This document shows positions 33,258-40,485 of a DNA stretch of 64,000 bases, piece after piece. This DNA is from Chloroflexota bacterium (GTDB lineage Bacteria > Chloroflexota > Anaerolineae > Aggregatilineales > Aggregatilineaceae), in contig JAAYCM010000024.1 in assembly GCA_012729765.1 (NCBI GenBank), forward strand, positions 1-64,000. The letters are read 5' to 3'. The notes under the pieces were generated by a model. It was given only the letters and a program-made list of their open reading frames with translations. It ran no database searches and was not told the DNA's origin. Position numbers and translations under genes: made by a program. Every line of letters begins with the position of its first letter. Positions within the stretch are counted from its first letter, which is position 1.

Positions 33258-34070
33258 CTATGGGGCAGCCGGGCCGGGCAGCAGATCGATCCGCGCGCCC
33301 AGGGTTTGAATCACGGCGCTCTGTGAGGTGGGCATCTCCTGCACGTACATATCGAAGTACAGACCGCCCATCAGCTCCAAAGTGTCGCCGGCGGTGTACT
33401 GGTGAACCAGCACCTTGACGCGCGCCGTCTGATTCAGACGTGGGCTGAGCCGGAACCTGATCGGCCCGATCGCCTGGTCCGGCGGGACTTCCAGCTCGTG
33501 CTCGACCGGCTCCACATCGCAGCCCGGCGCGCTGACGCGCACCACGACCCGCGCCGGCTCGCCCAGCGGCACGGTGTTGTGCGGCGGCGTGTCGAACCCG
33601 GCCAGTAGCGTGACCGTCATTCCCAGCACCATCTCGCGGGGGACCAGTAGCGACAGCCGGCGCTCGTGCCGGGCAGCCGGGGGCACCGGGAACTCGGGTG
33701 CCGGTGCAGCCGGGGGCGCTGCCTCGGCCACCGCCGCCACTGCGACTTCGGCGGGCGGCTCCGGTGGGAAACCGGCATCATCATCCAGCACGGCCCGTGT
33801 GACATTCCCGCCTGGCCCGACGCGGTCATAGGCATGAATCTCTTCCACCGCGACACGTCCGGTTTTGGTCAGCGCATAGACCCCGTCACGCGGCATCGTA
33901 ACATAATAACGCGTCACCAGACGGCGGATGGCCTTCCCAAAGGCGCGCTCGCTCAGCCCGGTTCCCGACAGAATCGCTTCGGTGTCCAGGCCGCTCTCGC
34001 GGCCATCCAGAATACGCAGCACATCCAAAGCCTGCGGGGGCAGCTTTTGGAGATCGGCAGGTAACGACAT
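33258..34070 (-). CDS. Winged-helix protein with C-terminal beta-rich domain, unknown role
   Basis: 270 residues. The first 75 form a winged-helix-like unit (LDTEAILSGTGLSERAFGKA, then RRLVTRYYVTM and YALTKTGRVAVEE). A Pro/Ala/Glu-rich linker follows. The last 130 residues are beta-rich and hydrophobic (RRLSLLVPREMVLGMTVTLL, ARVVVRVSAPGCDVEP, LMGGLYFDMYV). The start ATG 34068-34070 has GAGG upstream. I do not recognise the C-terminal domain; it resembles immunoglobulin-like sandwiches that mediate protein contacts. It may be a transcription regulator, or an adaptor that uses the winged helix for protein binding. Confidence 0.6.
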   Translation of the reverse strand: MSLPADLQKLPPQALDVLRILDGRESGLDTEAILSGTGLSERAFGKAIRRLVTRYYVTMPRDGVYALTKTGRVAVEEIHAYDRVGPGGNVTRAVLDDDAGFPPEPPAEVAVAAVAEAAPPAAPAPEFPVPPAARHERRLSLLVPREMVLGMTVTLLAGFDTPPHNTVPLGEPARVVVRVSAPGCDVEPVEHELEVPPDQAIGPIRFRLSPRLNQTARVKVLVHQYTAGDTLELMGGLYFDMYVQEMPTSQSAVIQTLGARIDLLPGPAAP

Positions 34071-34197
34071 CACAACCTCACAGCGGCAGAAGCACGTGCA
34101 TGTATACCAAATATTAAGCACTTAGGCCGTTTGGCACAACCCTACTCCGGTTACAATCCGGTAAAAAAACGGCAGGGAGCGCTTCGCTATCCTATAA

Positions 34198-34238
34198 CGA
34201 AACGAGCCGCCCGGCAGAGTTTTCTGCCACGCAGCCCG
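34198..34238 (-). terminator. Candidate terminator after the 119-aa coiled-coil gene
   Basis: A long hairpin on the minus strand: CGGGCTGC with GCGGCTCG (two wobbles) enclosing GGCAGA and TCTGCC, followed by TTTCGTT. The T tract is interrupted. Confidence 0.45.
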
Positions 34239-34262
34239 TTAAGCGCTCGGTTGTGGGTTGTC

Positions 34263-34622
34263 CTACTTGACCAGCACGCGCGCCCGAACCGTCGTTTCGC
34301 GGCGGTAATCCTTGAGCCAGCCGTAGCGCAGCGGGTCGGTGATAATCAATTCGTCCAAGGCCTGCGTGTCGTAGAACTTGCGCACGCCCTCACTCGACAC
34401 GCGCGCGTAGCCCTCGTCATCCGACCAGTTCTCACCGCGCTGCTCGATCAACTGGCGCAGCTCGTCTTTGGCAATCGTGATCCGCGCTTCCAGCGTGGCG
34501 ATCCGCTGCTGGTTGGCGCGCACCAGATCGACCAGCTCTATGATCTTCTGATCAATCCCTTCCAGTTCAACCTCACGAGCGGTGCGGGTATCCTTGCCGT
34601 TCTCGGTGGTGGTCACACCCAT
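34263..34622 (-). CDS. Small coiled-coil protein, unknown function
   Basis: 119 residues. Residues 15-65 are a predicted coiled coil (VELEGIDQKIIELVDLVRAN onwards). The remainder has WSDDEGYARVSSEGVRKFYD and ITDPLRYGWLKDYRRET, which looks like a conserved globular tail. There is no signal peptide or membrane segment. GAGAGGACG precedes the ATG. I recognise no family. It stands alone between the winged-helix gene and the repeat-bearing gap. Confidence 0.65.
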   Translation of the reverse strand: MGVTTTENGKDTRTAREVELEGIDQKIIELVDLVRANQQRIATLEARITIAKDELRQLIEQRGENWSDDEGYARVSSEGVRKFYDTQALDELIITDPLRYGWLKDYRRETTVRARVLVK

Positions 34623-34686
34623 GAGTTGTACGTCCTCTCAAACCTAGCCGTGCGATGGTATTCCAATACGTCGCTTACCGGGTACG

Positions 34687-34702
34687 AGCCGCAATTGCGG
34701 CT
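34687..34702. promoter_or_regulatory. Perfect 16-base palindrome near the coiled-coil gene promoter region
   Basis: AGCCGCAATTGCGGCT is fully self-complementary and sits 65 bases upstream of the coiled-coil gene, beside an AT-rich stretch (34703-34795) with a minus-strand TATAAA. It could be an operator. The rest of this gap up to 34806 holds nothing else recognisable. Confidence 0.3.
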
Positions 34703-34806
34703 TCATCATTTATACCATAAGAAGATTAGAATAATATAAGCGCGCATATTAGAACGTTATCATATTCTCGCGCGGGGAAGTGATATTTGAACTATCTGGC
34801 GCGGGC

Positions 34807-35114
34807 TTAGCCAGGAGATTTCTGCGACCGTTTTAGGGTAGTGGTGAGGTTTTGACTGAAGCCTGTGTTGCCCCCCATCCTAAATCCTTCCCCCACAAGG
34901 TGGGAAGGACCTGAAAAATGCCACCATTCTCCCTTTCCCTCCGCGCCAGTGTGGGGAAAGGGGCCGGGGGATGGGGGGGGCGGCTGCCTCACAGCGTAGG
35001 GATAGGGCTTGCTCTCCCCGTTCTGGCTGGCGGACGATGCAAGCATCGCTCCTATGTAAAATCACCTGGATCAGCGCTTCTGCCTGCCGCGCAACCGTGC
35101 ATCACACGCGCTAG
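34807..35114 (+). repeat. Dispersed mini-element, copy I (long form)
   Basis: The core at 34866-34980 is nearly identical to copies B to D. To its right are about 100 extra bases before the end gtgcatcacacgcgctag, whose CTAG holds the stop codon of the ABC ATPase gene. The left end is uncertain (a TTAG at 34807-34810). The extra piece resembles no other copy. Confidence 0.65.
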
Positions 35115-35896
35115 CCAGAATCAGCCGCGCCGTTAGCGGCTTCCAGCGCCTCGATCAACTCGGCTTCCAGGCGGCGCAGATCGGCGGAGAGCAGCGAGAT
35201 CGACTGGCGCGGGCGCGGCAAATCGACCGGCAGCACGGTGGTGATCCGGCCCGGTCGCGCGCTGAAGACCAGCACCCGATCGGCCAGGAACACCGCCTCT
35301 TCGACATCGTGCGTGATGAACAGGATCGTTTTCTGGAAGCGCTGCCACACGTCCAGCAGCCAGCGCTGAAGCTCGCGCCGCGTCAGTGCGTCCAGCGCCC
35401 CGAACGGCTCATCCAGCAGCAGCACGTCGCGCCCGGTCAGAAAGGTGCGCAGCAGGGCCGCGCGCTGGCGCATCCCGCCGGAGAGCGTGTCCGGGTAGGC
35501 GTTCTCGAAGCCTTCCAGCCCAAAGAGCGGCAGCAGTGCGCGTGCCTCGCGGCGGGCTGGCCCTTTCGGTCGCCCGTCCAGCTCCGGCCCCAGGATCACG
35601 TTGTTGAGCACGGTCCGCCAGGGCAGCAGCAGATCGCGCTGGGGCATATAGCCCACCTGCCCCGTGCGGCTGCCGATTGGCCGCCCATCGATTCGGATCT
35701 CGCCGCTGTCGGGCTGCGTCAGCCCGGTGATCAGGTTGAAGAGCGTGCTCTTGCCGCTGCCGCTCGGCCCGATGATCGTCACGAATTCGCCGGGCCGCGC
35801 CGCCAGGTCGATATTTTCCAGCGCGCGGACCTCGCGCCCACCGTCGCGGAAAGTCTTGGAAACGCTGATCAGTTCGATACACGGTTCGGCGTTCAT
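35111..35896 (-). CDS. thiZ: ABC transporter ATP-binding protein (thiamine-precursor type)
   Basis: 261 residues. Walker A GPSGSGKST, Q-loop YMPQRDLLLPWR, signature LSGGMRQRAALLR, Walker B LLLDEPFGALD and the switch His in FITHDVEEA. The Q-loop context and the PFGALD sequence place it with the NitT/TauT/SsuB and ThiZ group. It is the last gene of a four-gene run after a TPP riboswitch. With the NMT1/THI5-type binding protein next to it this supports a ThiXYZ importer for a pyrimidine precursor of thiamine. The start ATG is six residues into the longer frame and follows AGGAT. The TAG stop lies in repeat copy I. Confidence 0.88.
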   Translation of the reverse strand: MNAEPCIELISVSKTFRDGGREVRALENIDLAARPGEFVTIIGPSGSGKSTLFNLITGLTQPDSGEIRIDGRPIGSRTGQVGYMPQRDLLLPWRTVLNNVILGPELDGRPKGPARREARALLPLFGLEGFENAYPDTLSGGMRQRAALLRTFLTGRDVLLLDEPFGALDALTRRELQRWLLDVWQRFQKTILFITHDVEEAVFLADRVLVFSARPGRITTVLPVDLPRPRQSISLLSADLRRLEAELIEALEAANGAADSG

Positions 35897-35965
35897 GGGT
35901 ATCCTATCGGGCAAAGCGGATCGGTATCGGGGCGGGATTGAGCGCCCGCCCCTGGCATCGTGCGG

Positions 35966-37039
35966 CTATTCCTGCGCGGCGGCGTCGGCGCTGCCCGGCA
36001 GGAATTCATTGATGAAGGCGGCTTCCTCGTCGATGCCCTCGGCCAGAATCCCGTTCTCAACCAGGAACTCCGTGTAGCCTTCCCAGATATCGAGCGACTG
36101 CTCGCCCCAGCGCGGCGCGTCGGCCTGGTACTGCGGCGCGAGCCAGTCGGCGCTGGTCCGCACGAGATCGGCATTCAGCTCCGGCACGGCCTCGATCAGC
36201 ATCCCGGCAGCCTCCGCCGGATTCTCGATAGCATACGCGAAGCCGCGCGCGCTGGCCTGGACGAACGCCGCCACCACGTCCGGCTGCTCGTCGATCATCT
36301 GCTCGCTGGTGATCAGGATCGGGGTGTAGTAGTCCGGCACGCATTCGAGATAGTCAGTCAGCATGATCCGGTCAAGCTCGACCCCGCGCTGCTCGGCGTC
36401 GATCCCGCTCCAGCCCCAGTAGAGCCACACCAGATCGACGCGGTCCTGCTGCATCAGCGGGATCGGGTCGGCAAAGCCCACGTCGATATACTCGATTGTG
36501 CCCGGCTCCGCGCCATCGCACACCAGCAGTTGGTTGAGCATCGCCTGCTCCAGATCGGGCTGGCCGAACCCGCCGTAGCGCAGACCGGCCATATCGGCGG
36601 GCGTGCTGACCGGGTCCTGATCGGCCAGCGTCACGAAGCCGGACGTGTTGTGCTGGATGATCGCGGCCAGCGACACAACCGGCACATCATCCGCGCGCGC
36701 ATAGGTGAAGAACTCCTGGTAGCTGACGCCAAATTGGGCCGCGCCGCTGGTCACGACCGTTTCGACCAGCAGATCGGTCGGCTCCTGGATCGTCACGCGC
36801 AGGTTGGCATCCTCGAAATAGCCCAACGCCTGCGCGACGTAGAAGCCCAGGTGATTCGTGTTCGGCGTCCAGTCCAGAATCAGGGTGACATCGGTCGGCT
36901 GGCCGGCCTGGGCGAATTCGGTCGCCCCACCCAGCGGATCGCCGGGCGATTCTTCTCCGTCGCCGCCCTGGGCATAGACCGGCAGCGCCGCCGCGACGAT
37001 TAACGTAAGGGCCAGCGCCAGCCCAATTCGCTTCTTCAT
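35966..37039 (-). CDS. thiY: ABC transporter substrate-binding protein, NMT1/THI5-like (ThiY)
   Basis: 357 residues. An N-terminal signal (MKKRIGLALALTLIVAAALP) is followed by a Gly/Glu-rich linker. LILDWTPNTNHLGFYVAQAL is the hallmark of the NMT1/THI5-like family that binds hydroxymethylpyrimidine or its formylamino precursor. The downstream EPTDLLVETVVTSGAAQFGV matches the family too. It delivers the ligand to the ThiX permease outside the membrane. The ATG chosen has a strong GGAAGGAG; the longer frame reads into the thiX gene in another frame. It is directly between thiX and thiZ. Confidence 0.9.
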   Translation of the reverse strand: MKKRIGLALALTLIVAAALPVYAQGGDGEESPGDPLGGATEFAQAGQPTDVTLILDWTPNTNHLGFYVAQALGYFEDANLRVTIQEPTDLLVETVVTSGAAQFGVSYQEFFTYARADDVPVVSLAAIIQHNTSGFVTLADQDPVSTPADMAGLRYGGFGQPDLEQAMLNQLLVCDGAEPGTIEYIDVGFADPIPLMQQDRVDLVWLYWGWSGIDAEQRGVELDRIMLTDYLECVPDYYTPILITSEQMIDEQPDVVAAFVQASARGFAYAIENPAEAAGMLIEAVPELNADLVRTSADWLAPQYQADAPRWGEQSLDIWEGYTEFLVENGILAEGIDEEAAFINEFLPGSADAAAQE

Positions 37040-37101
37040 GATCGTTTCTCCTTCCTGGGTTGTATTGCGATTTTCAGCAGGGGCAATGCAAGCACCGCCC
37101 G

Positions 37102-37986
37102 TTAATAAATCCCCGGACCGCGCCAGCCCGCCCGCCGCGTGGTGTAGTACCAGCGCAGCGCCAGCCGCTCGATCAGGTTCACCAGCACCACCAGCAGCAG
37201 ACTCAGCACCGCCGTGACAAGAATCGCCAGGTACGCCTGGTCGATCTGGTAGCTGCTGTACGAGCGCTTGAGGAACACGCCCAGCCCGCGCTGCGCCGTG
37301 ATGTATTCTCCGAAGATCGCGCCTACGACACTGTACGTCGCCGCGATGCGCAGCCCGCTGAAAAACGAGGGCATCGCCGCCGGGAGCCGCGCTTTGGTCC
37401 ACGACTGGAACGAACTGGCACCCATCGCACGCAGCAGCGAGAGCAGCTCCGGGTCAGAGGACTGCAGGCCAGCGAAGGTATTGAGCGTGATCGGGAAGAA
37501 ACAGAACAGCACGACGACCATGATCTTCGGGCCGCTGCCGAAGCCGAACACCAGAATCAGCAGGATCGCCAGCGCGAAGGTCGGGATCGTCTGCGAGACG
37601 ACCAGCAGCGGGTAAAGAATCCAGCGCAGGATGCGCGAGAAGTCCATCAGTGCGGCCAGCAGCACGCCCAGCACCAGCGCGATCGACAGCCCGGCGACCG
37701 TCTCCCACAGCGTCTCCGGGATATGCTCTTCCAGCAGCAGCGTGTCGAATTCCTGCCACGCGGCGTAAATCTCGCGCGGCGAAGGGAAAATGTCCGCGAA
37801 CGTCAGGTTTTGGACGGCGCGTGCCTCGTTGAACAGTTGCAGCGTGCCCAGTGTGAAGAACAGCAGCACCGCCCCGGCCACGAAGACCATCACCACGGCG
37901 CGGCCTGCGTCGAAGAAGAGGGGCTGCCACGAACGGTATGGGGCGCTGGCGGGCAGCGCGGAAACCGTGCTCTGCTCGTGTGCCAT
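37102..37986 (-). CDS. thiX: ABC transporter permease (ThiX-like)
   Basis: 294 residues with about six or seven membrane helices. The inner-membrane permease motif (EAA loop) is seen around LLSLLRAMGASSFQSWTKAR followed by LPAAMPSFFSGLRIA. The permease pairs with the ThiZ ATPase and receives substrate from ThiY. Its ATG overlaps the stop codon of thiN by one base (TGATG), so the two are translationally coupled. The N-terminal 25 residues are polar and not part of the first helix. Confidence 0.87.
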   Translation of the reverse strand: MAHEQSTVSALPASAPYRSWQPLFFDAGRAVVMVFVAGAVLLFFTLGTLQLFNEARAVQNLTFADIFPSPREIYAAWQEFDTLLLEEHIPETLWETVAGLSIALVLGVLLAALMDFSRILRWILYPLLVVSQTIPTFALAILLILVFGFGSGPKIMVVVLFCFFPITLNTFAGLQSSDPELLSLLRAMGASSFQSWTKARLPAAMPSFFSGLRIAATYSVVGAIFGEYITAQRGLGVFLKRSYSSYQIDQAYLAILVTAVLSLLLVVLVNLIERLALRWYYTTRRAGWRGPGIY

Positions 37987-38687
37987 CAGGCCCGCCCCAC
38001 CGTGTGCACGACGATCAGCGTGCCGCCGCTCAGCCGCACACAGGCGCGCGCGCCCAGCATCACGTTGCTCACCCCGCGCGCCGGGCCAAAGCGCAGCGTT
38101 TCCTGGCGCAGCGGATAGCGCAGGCTCTCAGTTTCCACCCCCTCGGCATCGCCATCCAGCGGCAGCAGCGAGATCGTATCGCCCGGCGCGCCGTCGAGCA
38201 CATGCTCGCCCGGTCCGGCCAGCCACAACGTCTGCGCGCCCGCCACCAGCCGCACATCCCGCCCCGCCAGCGCGGGCAGCGTCAGCAGGTAGATGTTCGC
38301 CAGGGTGTGATCGATCCGCAGCCCATACGCGCCGATCAGCCGGATCCATGTCGCGCCGTGCTCAGCCGCCGCCAGCAGCGCCAGCTCCAGATCGGTTTCG
38401 TCTTTGGCCGCCGGAACGCGCTGCAGCACCGCGCCGTCCGCCGCCAGCGCCGCGATCTCGGCGGGATCGAGCGAGTCCATGTCGCCCACGACGAGCGCCG
38501 GAGTCAGCCCGCAAGCCAGCGCCAGCCGTGCGCCGCCGTCCGCCGCGACGATCCAGGCGTGAGGGGCCGCACGCAGCGCCGCCTGCACCGCCGGGCCGTC
38601 ATTCAGCGCGCCGCTGGCAAACACCAGCGCACGCGGTCCGGATTCAGGTGTGGAATCGAATTGAGGCAGCAAAAAACCACTCTCCAT
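37986..38687 (-). CDS. thiN: Thiamine pyrophosphokinase
   Basis: 233 residues, the usual size. The pyrophosphokinase motifs are ADGGARLALACGLTPAL, VGDMDSLD and KDETDLELALL, followed by GAYGLRIDHTLANIYLL; the C-terminal half forms the thiamine-binding beta-barrel. It converts thiamine to TPP using ATP. The start is uncertain: ATG 38687 lies inside the loop of the riboswitch terminator hairpin, while a TTG five codons later has GGAG nine bases upstream. It is the first gene of the riboswitch-controlled operon thiN-thiX-thiY-thiZ. Confidence 0.9.
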   Translation of the reverse strand: MESGFLLPQFDSTPESGPRALVFASGALNDGPAVQAALRAAPHAWIVAADGGARLALACGLTPALVVGDMDSLDPAEIAALAADGAVLQRVPAAKDETDLELALLAAAEHGATWIRLIGAYGLRIDHTLANIYLLTLPALAGRDVRLVAGAQTLWLAGPGEHVLDGAPGDTISLLPLDGDAEGVETESLRYPLRQETLRFGPARGVSNVMLGARACVRLSGGTLIVVHTVGRA

Positions 38688-38710
38688 GGGGACCAGCGTA
38701 GTGAGTGGTT
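38671..38710 (-). terminator. Terminator of the TPP riboswitch expression platform
   Basis: On the minus strand AACCACTC pairs with GAGTGGTT over a 20-base loop (containing an inner TGG/CCA pairing), followed by TTTT. It begins about 15 to 25 bases after the aptamer and covers the first codons of thiN, so ligand-bound RNA would stop before the operon is read. Confidence 0.7.
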
Positions 38711-38724
38711 GATCATGAGGCAGA

Positions 38725-38838
38725 TGATTTGCCGCAGCTCCCTACGCCGGTATTACCCGGTTCAGGTCCTGGGGTCGGCGTCGTATGGTGGACGCGCCTC
38801 TCAGCCTGGCTAACCCAAGCTCCCCCGGCGAAACTGAA
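38725..38838 (-). promoter_or_regulatory. TPP riboswitch (THI-box aptamer)
   Basis: On the minus strand the conserved blocks are in order: GGGGGAGC, GCTGAGAGG, GACCC, GGACCTGAACCGGGTAATAC and CGGCGTAGGGAG. These are the TPP-aptamer CUGAGA and ACCUGA-x-CxGGxUAAUxCCxGCGUAGGGA motifs. P1 can form between GTTT-GCC upstream and GGCAAAT downstream. It binds thiamine pyrophosphate and represses the thi operon that follows. Confidence 0.95.
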
Positions 38839-38853
38839 TTGTCAATCGATCAG

Positions 38854-38883
38854 ATTCTAATCACACAGCCCGCCTACCGGCAA
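38854..38883 (-). promoter_or_regulatory. Promoter of the thi operon
   Basis: TTGCCG, 18 bases, then TAGAAT on the minus strand, placing the transcription start near 38847, about 10 to 20 bases before the aptamer. Confidence 0.65.
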
Positions 38884-38898
38884 ATTCCCGCCGTGAGG

Positions 38899-40017
38899 CT
38901 AGCGGACGCGCCGCTCCCACGTCTTCTTGATCTCCAGCTTGGTCACGTCGGGCACTTCGAGGAAGTCGAGCAGCATCCGCGTGAAGGGCGCCATCGCTTC
39001 CAGCATCGGGAAATGGCGGCAGTCTTCCATCGGGATCGCGTGGAATGTGCTGCGCCCTTCCTTCAGGCTGGCGAGCATCTCGGCGTCGGGCGGCGGCATG
39101 AACGTATCGTGCGTGCCAAAGACCGTGACCGCCGGCATCGGCAGCGCGCGCAGCTCGCGCAGCGTGTCTACCCCGGCGAACGACTCGACGCCAACCGCGA
39201 CGGCGACCCGGTCGGCCTTGCCCACCTCGACCTTCAGCTTTTCCAGGTCCGCGCCGGAATCGACGTGCCGTTCCAGCAGCAGCAGCGGATCGAGCACCTG
39301 GAGATGCTCCTTGAGCGGATTGGCCTTCTGGACTTCCGCCTCACGCGGGTCGGAGAGATCGGCGCGCGGCATCTGCGGGATTTCGGGCAGTGGGCTGGGC
39401 AGCGCCGGGTTGATCGCGGTCGCGGGCCGGTCGGTGGGCGGAATGGCGGCCTCGCGCGGCGACTTGGGCTTGTCCGGCGATCCATTCTCGCGCTGCTCGA
39501 TGGCGGCGCGCAGCCGGGCCTTCAACTCCTCGTTACGAAACGGCATCGTCTCGGCTTCGGGATGCACATCCGGTCCGGCGGCCTGCTTTCCGGACGCGAG
39601 TCGTTCCGGTGGGGGCGGGTTGAGCGTCAGCGGCCTGTTATCGGGCGCCATGCGGAACAGGGGCGGCGCGATCACCATCAGGCGCGGCACGCGATCCGGG
39701 AAGCGGGCGGCATAGCGCACGACGATCGCCGCGCCCAGGCCATGCCCGATCAGCGCGGCCTTGCCGATGCCCATCTTCTCCATAAACTGATCCAGGAGTG
39801 CCACCTGCGCCGGGAACCCGTAGCGGCGGGGATCCTTGCCCGAATCGCCGAAGCCCCACAGGTCGAGGGCATAGGTGCGGTATTTCAGACTGAGCTGCTG
39901 CATGGCGGGAATCCAATAGCGCCACGAGCCGAGCCAGCCGTGCACCAGAATCACCGGGCGACCACGCCCCAGCACTTCATAGTGCACCAGATCATTTTCA
40001 ATCGTAATTGCGCTCAT
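38899..40017 (-). CDS. Alpha/beta-hydrolase fold protein lacking the nucleophile serine
   Basis: 372 residues. The oxyanion motif HGWLGSW and the fold core are clear, as are the later FGTHDTF (acid) and CRHFPML (His) positions. The nucleophile elbow reads GHGLGAA: Gly (GGC) stands where the active-site Ser belongs in GxSxG. Its relative at 54432-55247 has GHSMGG. A 100-residue Pro/Asp/Glu-rich insertion (about 130-235) also sets it apart from the relative. It may be inactive as a hydrolase and act by binding. It is the last gene after the giant-kinase run, 16 bases before the thi promoter. Confidence 0.8.
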   Translation of the reverse strand: MSAITIENDLVHYEVLGRGRPVILVHGWLGSWRYWIPAMQQLSLKYRTYALDLWGFGDSGKDPRRYGFPAQVALLDQFMEKMGIGKAALIGHGLGAAIVVRYAARFPDRVPRLMVIAPPLFRMAPDNRPLTLNPPPPERLASGKQAAGPDVHPEAETMPFRNEELKARLRAAIEQRENGSPDKPKSPREAAIPPTDRPATAINPALPSPLPEIPQMPRADLSDPREAEVQKANPLKEHLQVLDPLLLLERHVDSGADLEKLKVEVGKADRVAVAVGVESFAGVDTLRELRALPMPAVTVFGTHDTFMPPPDAEMLASLKEGRSTFHAIPMEDCRHFPMLEAMAPFTRMLLDFLEVPDVTKLEIKKTWERRVR

Positions 40018-40089
40018 GCCATGTCCCAGGTCGGCTGCTGCAAGATATGGGTGGGCAGGTGACCGCTTGGCCGGGAATACACGCCCCGG

Positions 40090-40470
40090 CTACCCTTCGA
40101 TCCCAAACTTCGCCAGAATCTCCGCGATACGCTGTGTAAGCTGATCGGGCGCGAACGGCTTGAGAATATAGTCGTAGGCGCCCGCGTCCATGCCGGTATC
40201 CATCTCCGACTGCTGCCCTTTGGCCGAGAGAAAGACGACCGGCACATGGCTCACCGCGTCCATTTCCTTCAGCGCACGGCAGGCTTCATAGCCCGTCATG
40301 CGCGGCATCCGCACATCCATCAAAATCAGGTCGGGCATCACCTGCGGCGCAAGCTCAACCGCTTCGGCCCCATTGGCGGCCTTCACTACCTCGTGTCCGG
40401 CATACTTCAATGTAAACTCGATCAGGTCGCGAATATCGCGTTCATCCTCAGCTATCAGTATCTTCGCCAT
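40090..40470 (-). CDS. Single-domain response regulator (CheY-like)
   Basis: 126 residues, a receiver domain alone. The acidic pocket is AEDERDIRD, the phospho-acceptor Asp is in LILMDVRMPRMTG, then FLSAKG (Thr/Ser) and the conserved Lys in LKPFAPDQL. With no output domain it must act by binding a partner or as a phosphorelay sink. It starts 15 bases after the giant kinase gene and is therefore very probably its phosphorylation target or relay partner. Confidence 0.93.
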   Translation of the reverse strand: MAKILIAEDERDIRDLIEFTLKYAGHEVVKAANGAEAVELAPQVMPDLILMDVRMPRMTGYEACRALKEMDAVSHVPVVFLSAKGQQSEMDTGMDAGAYDYILKPFAPDQLTQRIAEILAKFGIEG

Positions 40471-40485
40471 ACGTTTCCCGGATTC

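Noticed and set aside
38838-38848. TTGACA near the riboswitch as a -35 box
   Set aside because: It lies at the expected transcription start and has no -10 box before the aptamer; the TTGCCG-18-TAGAAT pair upstream fits better.
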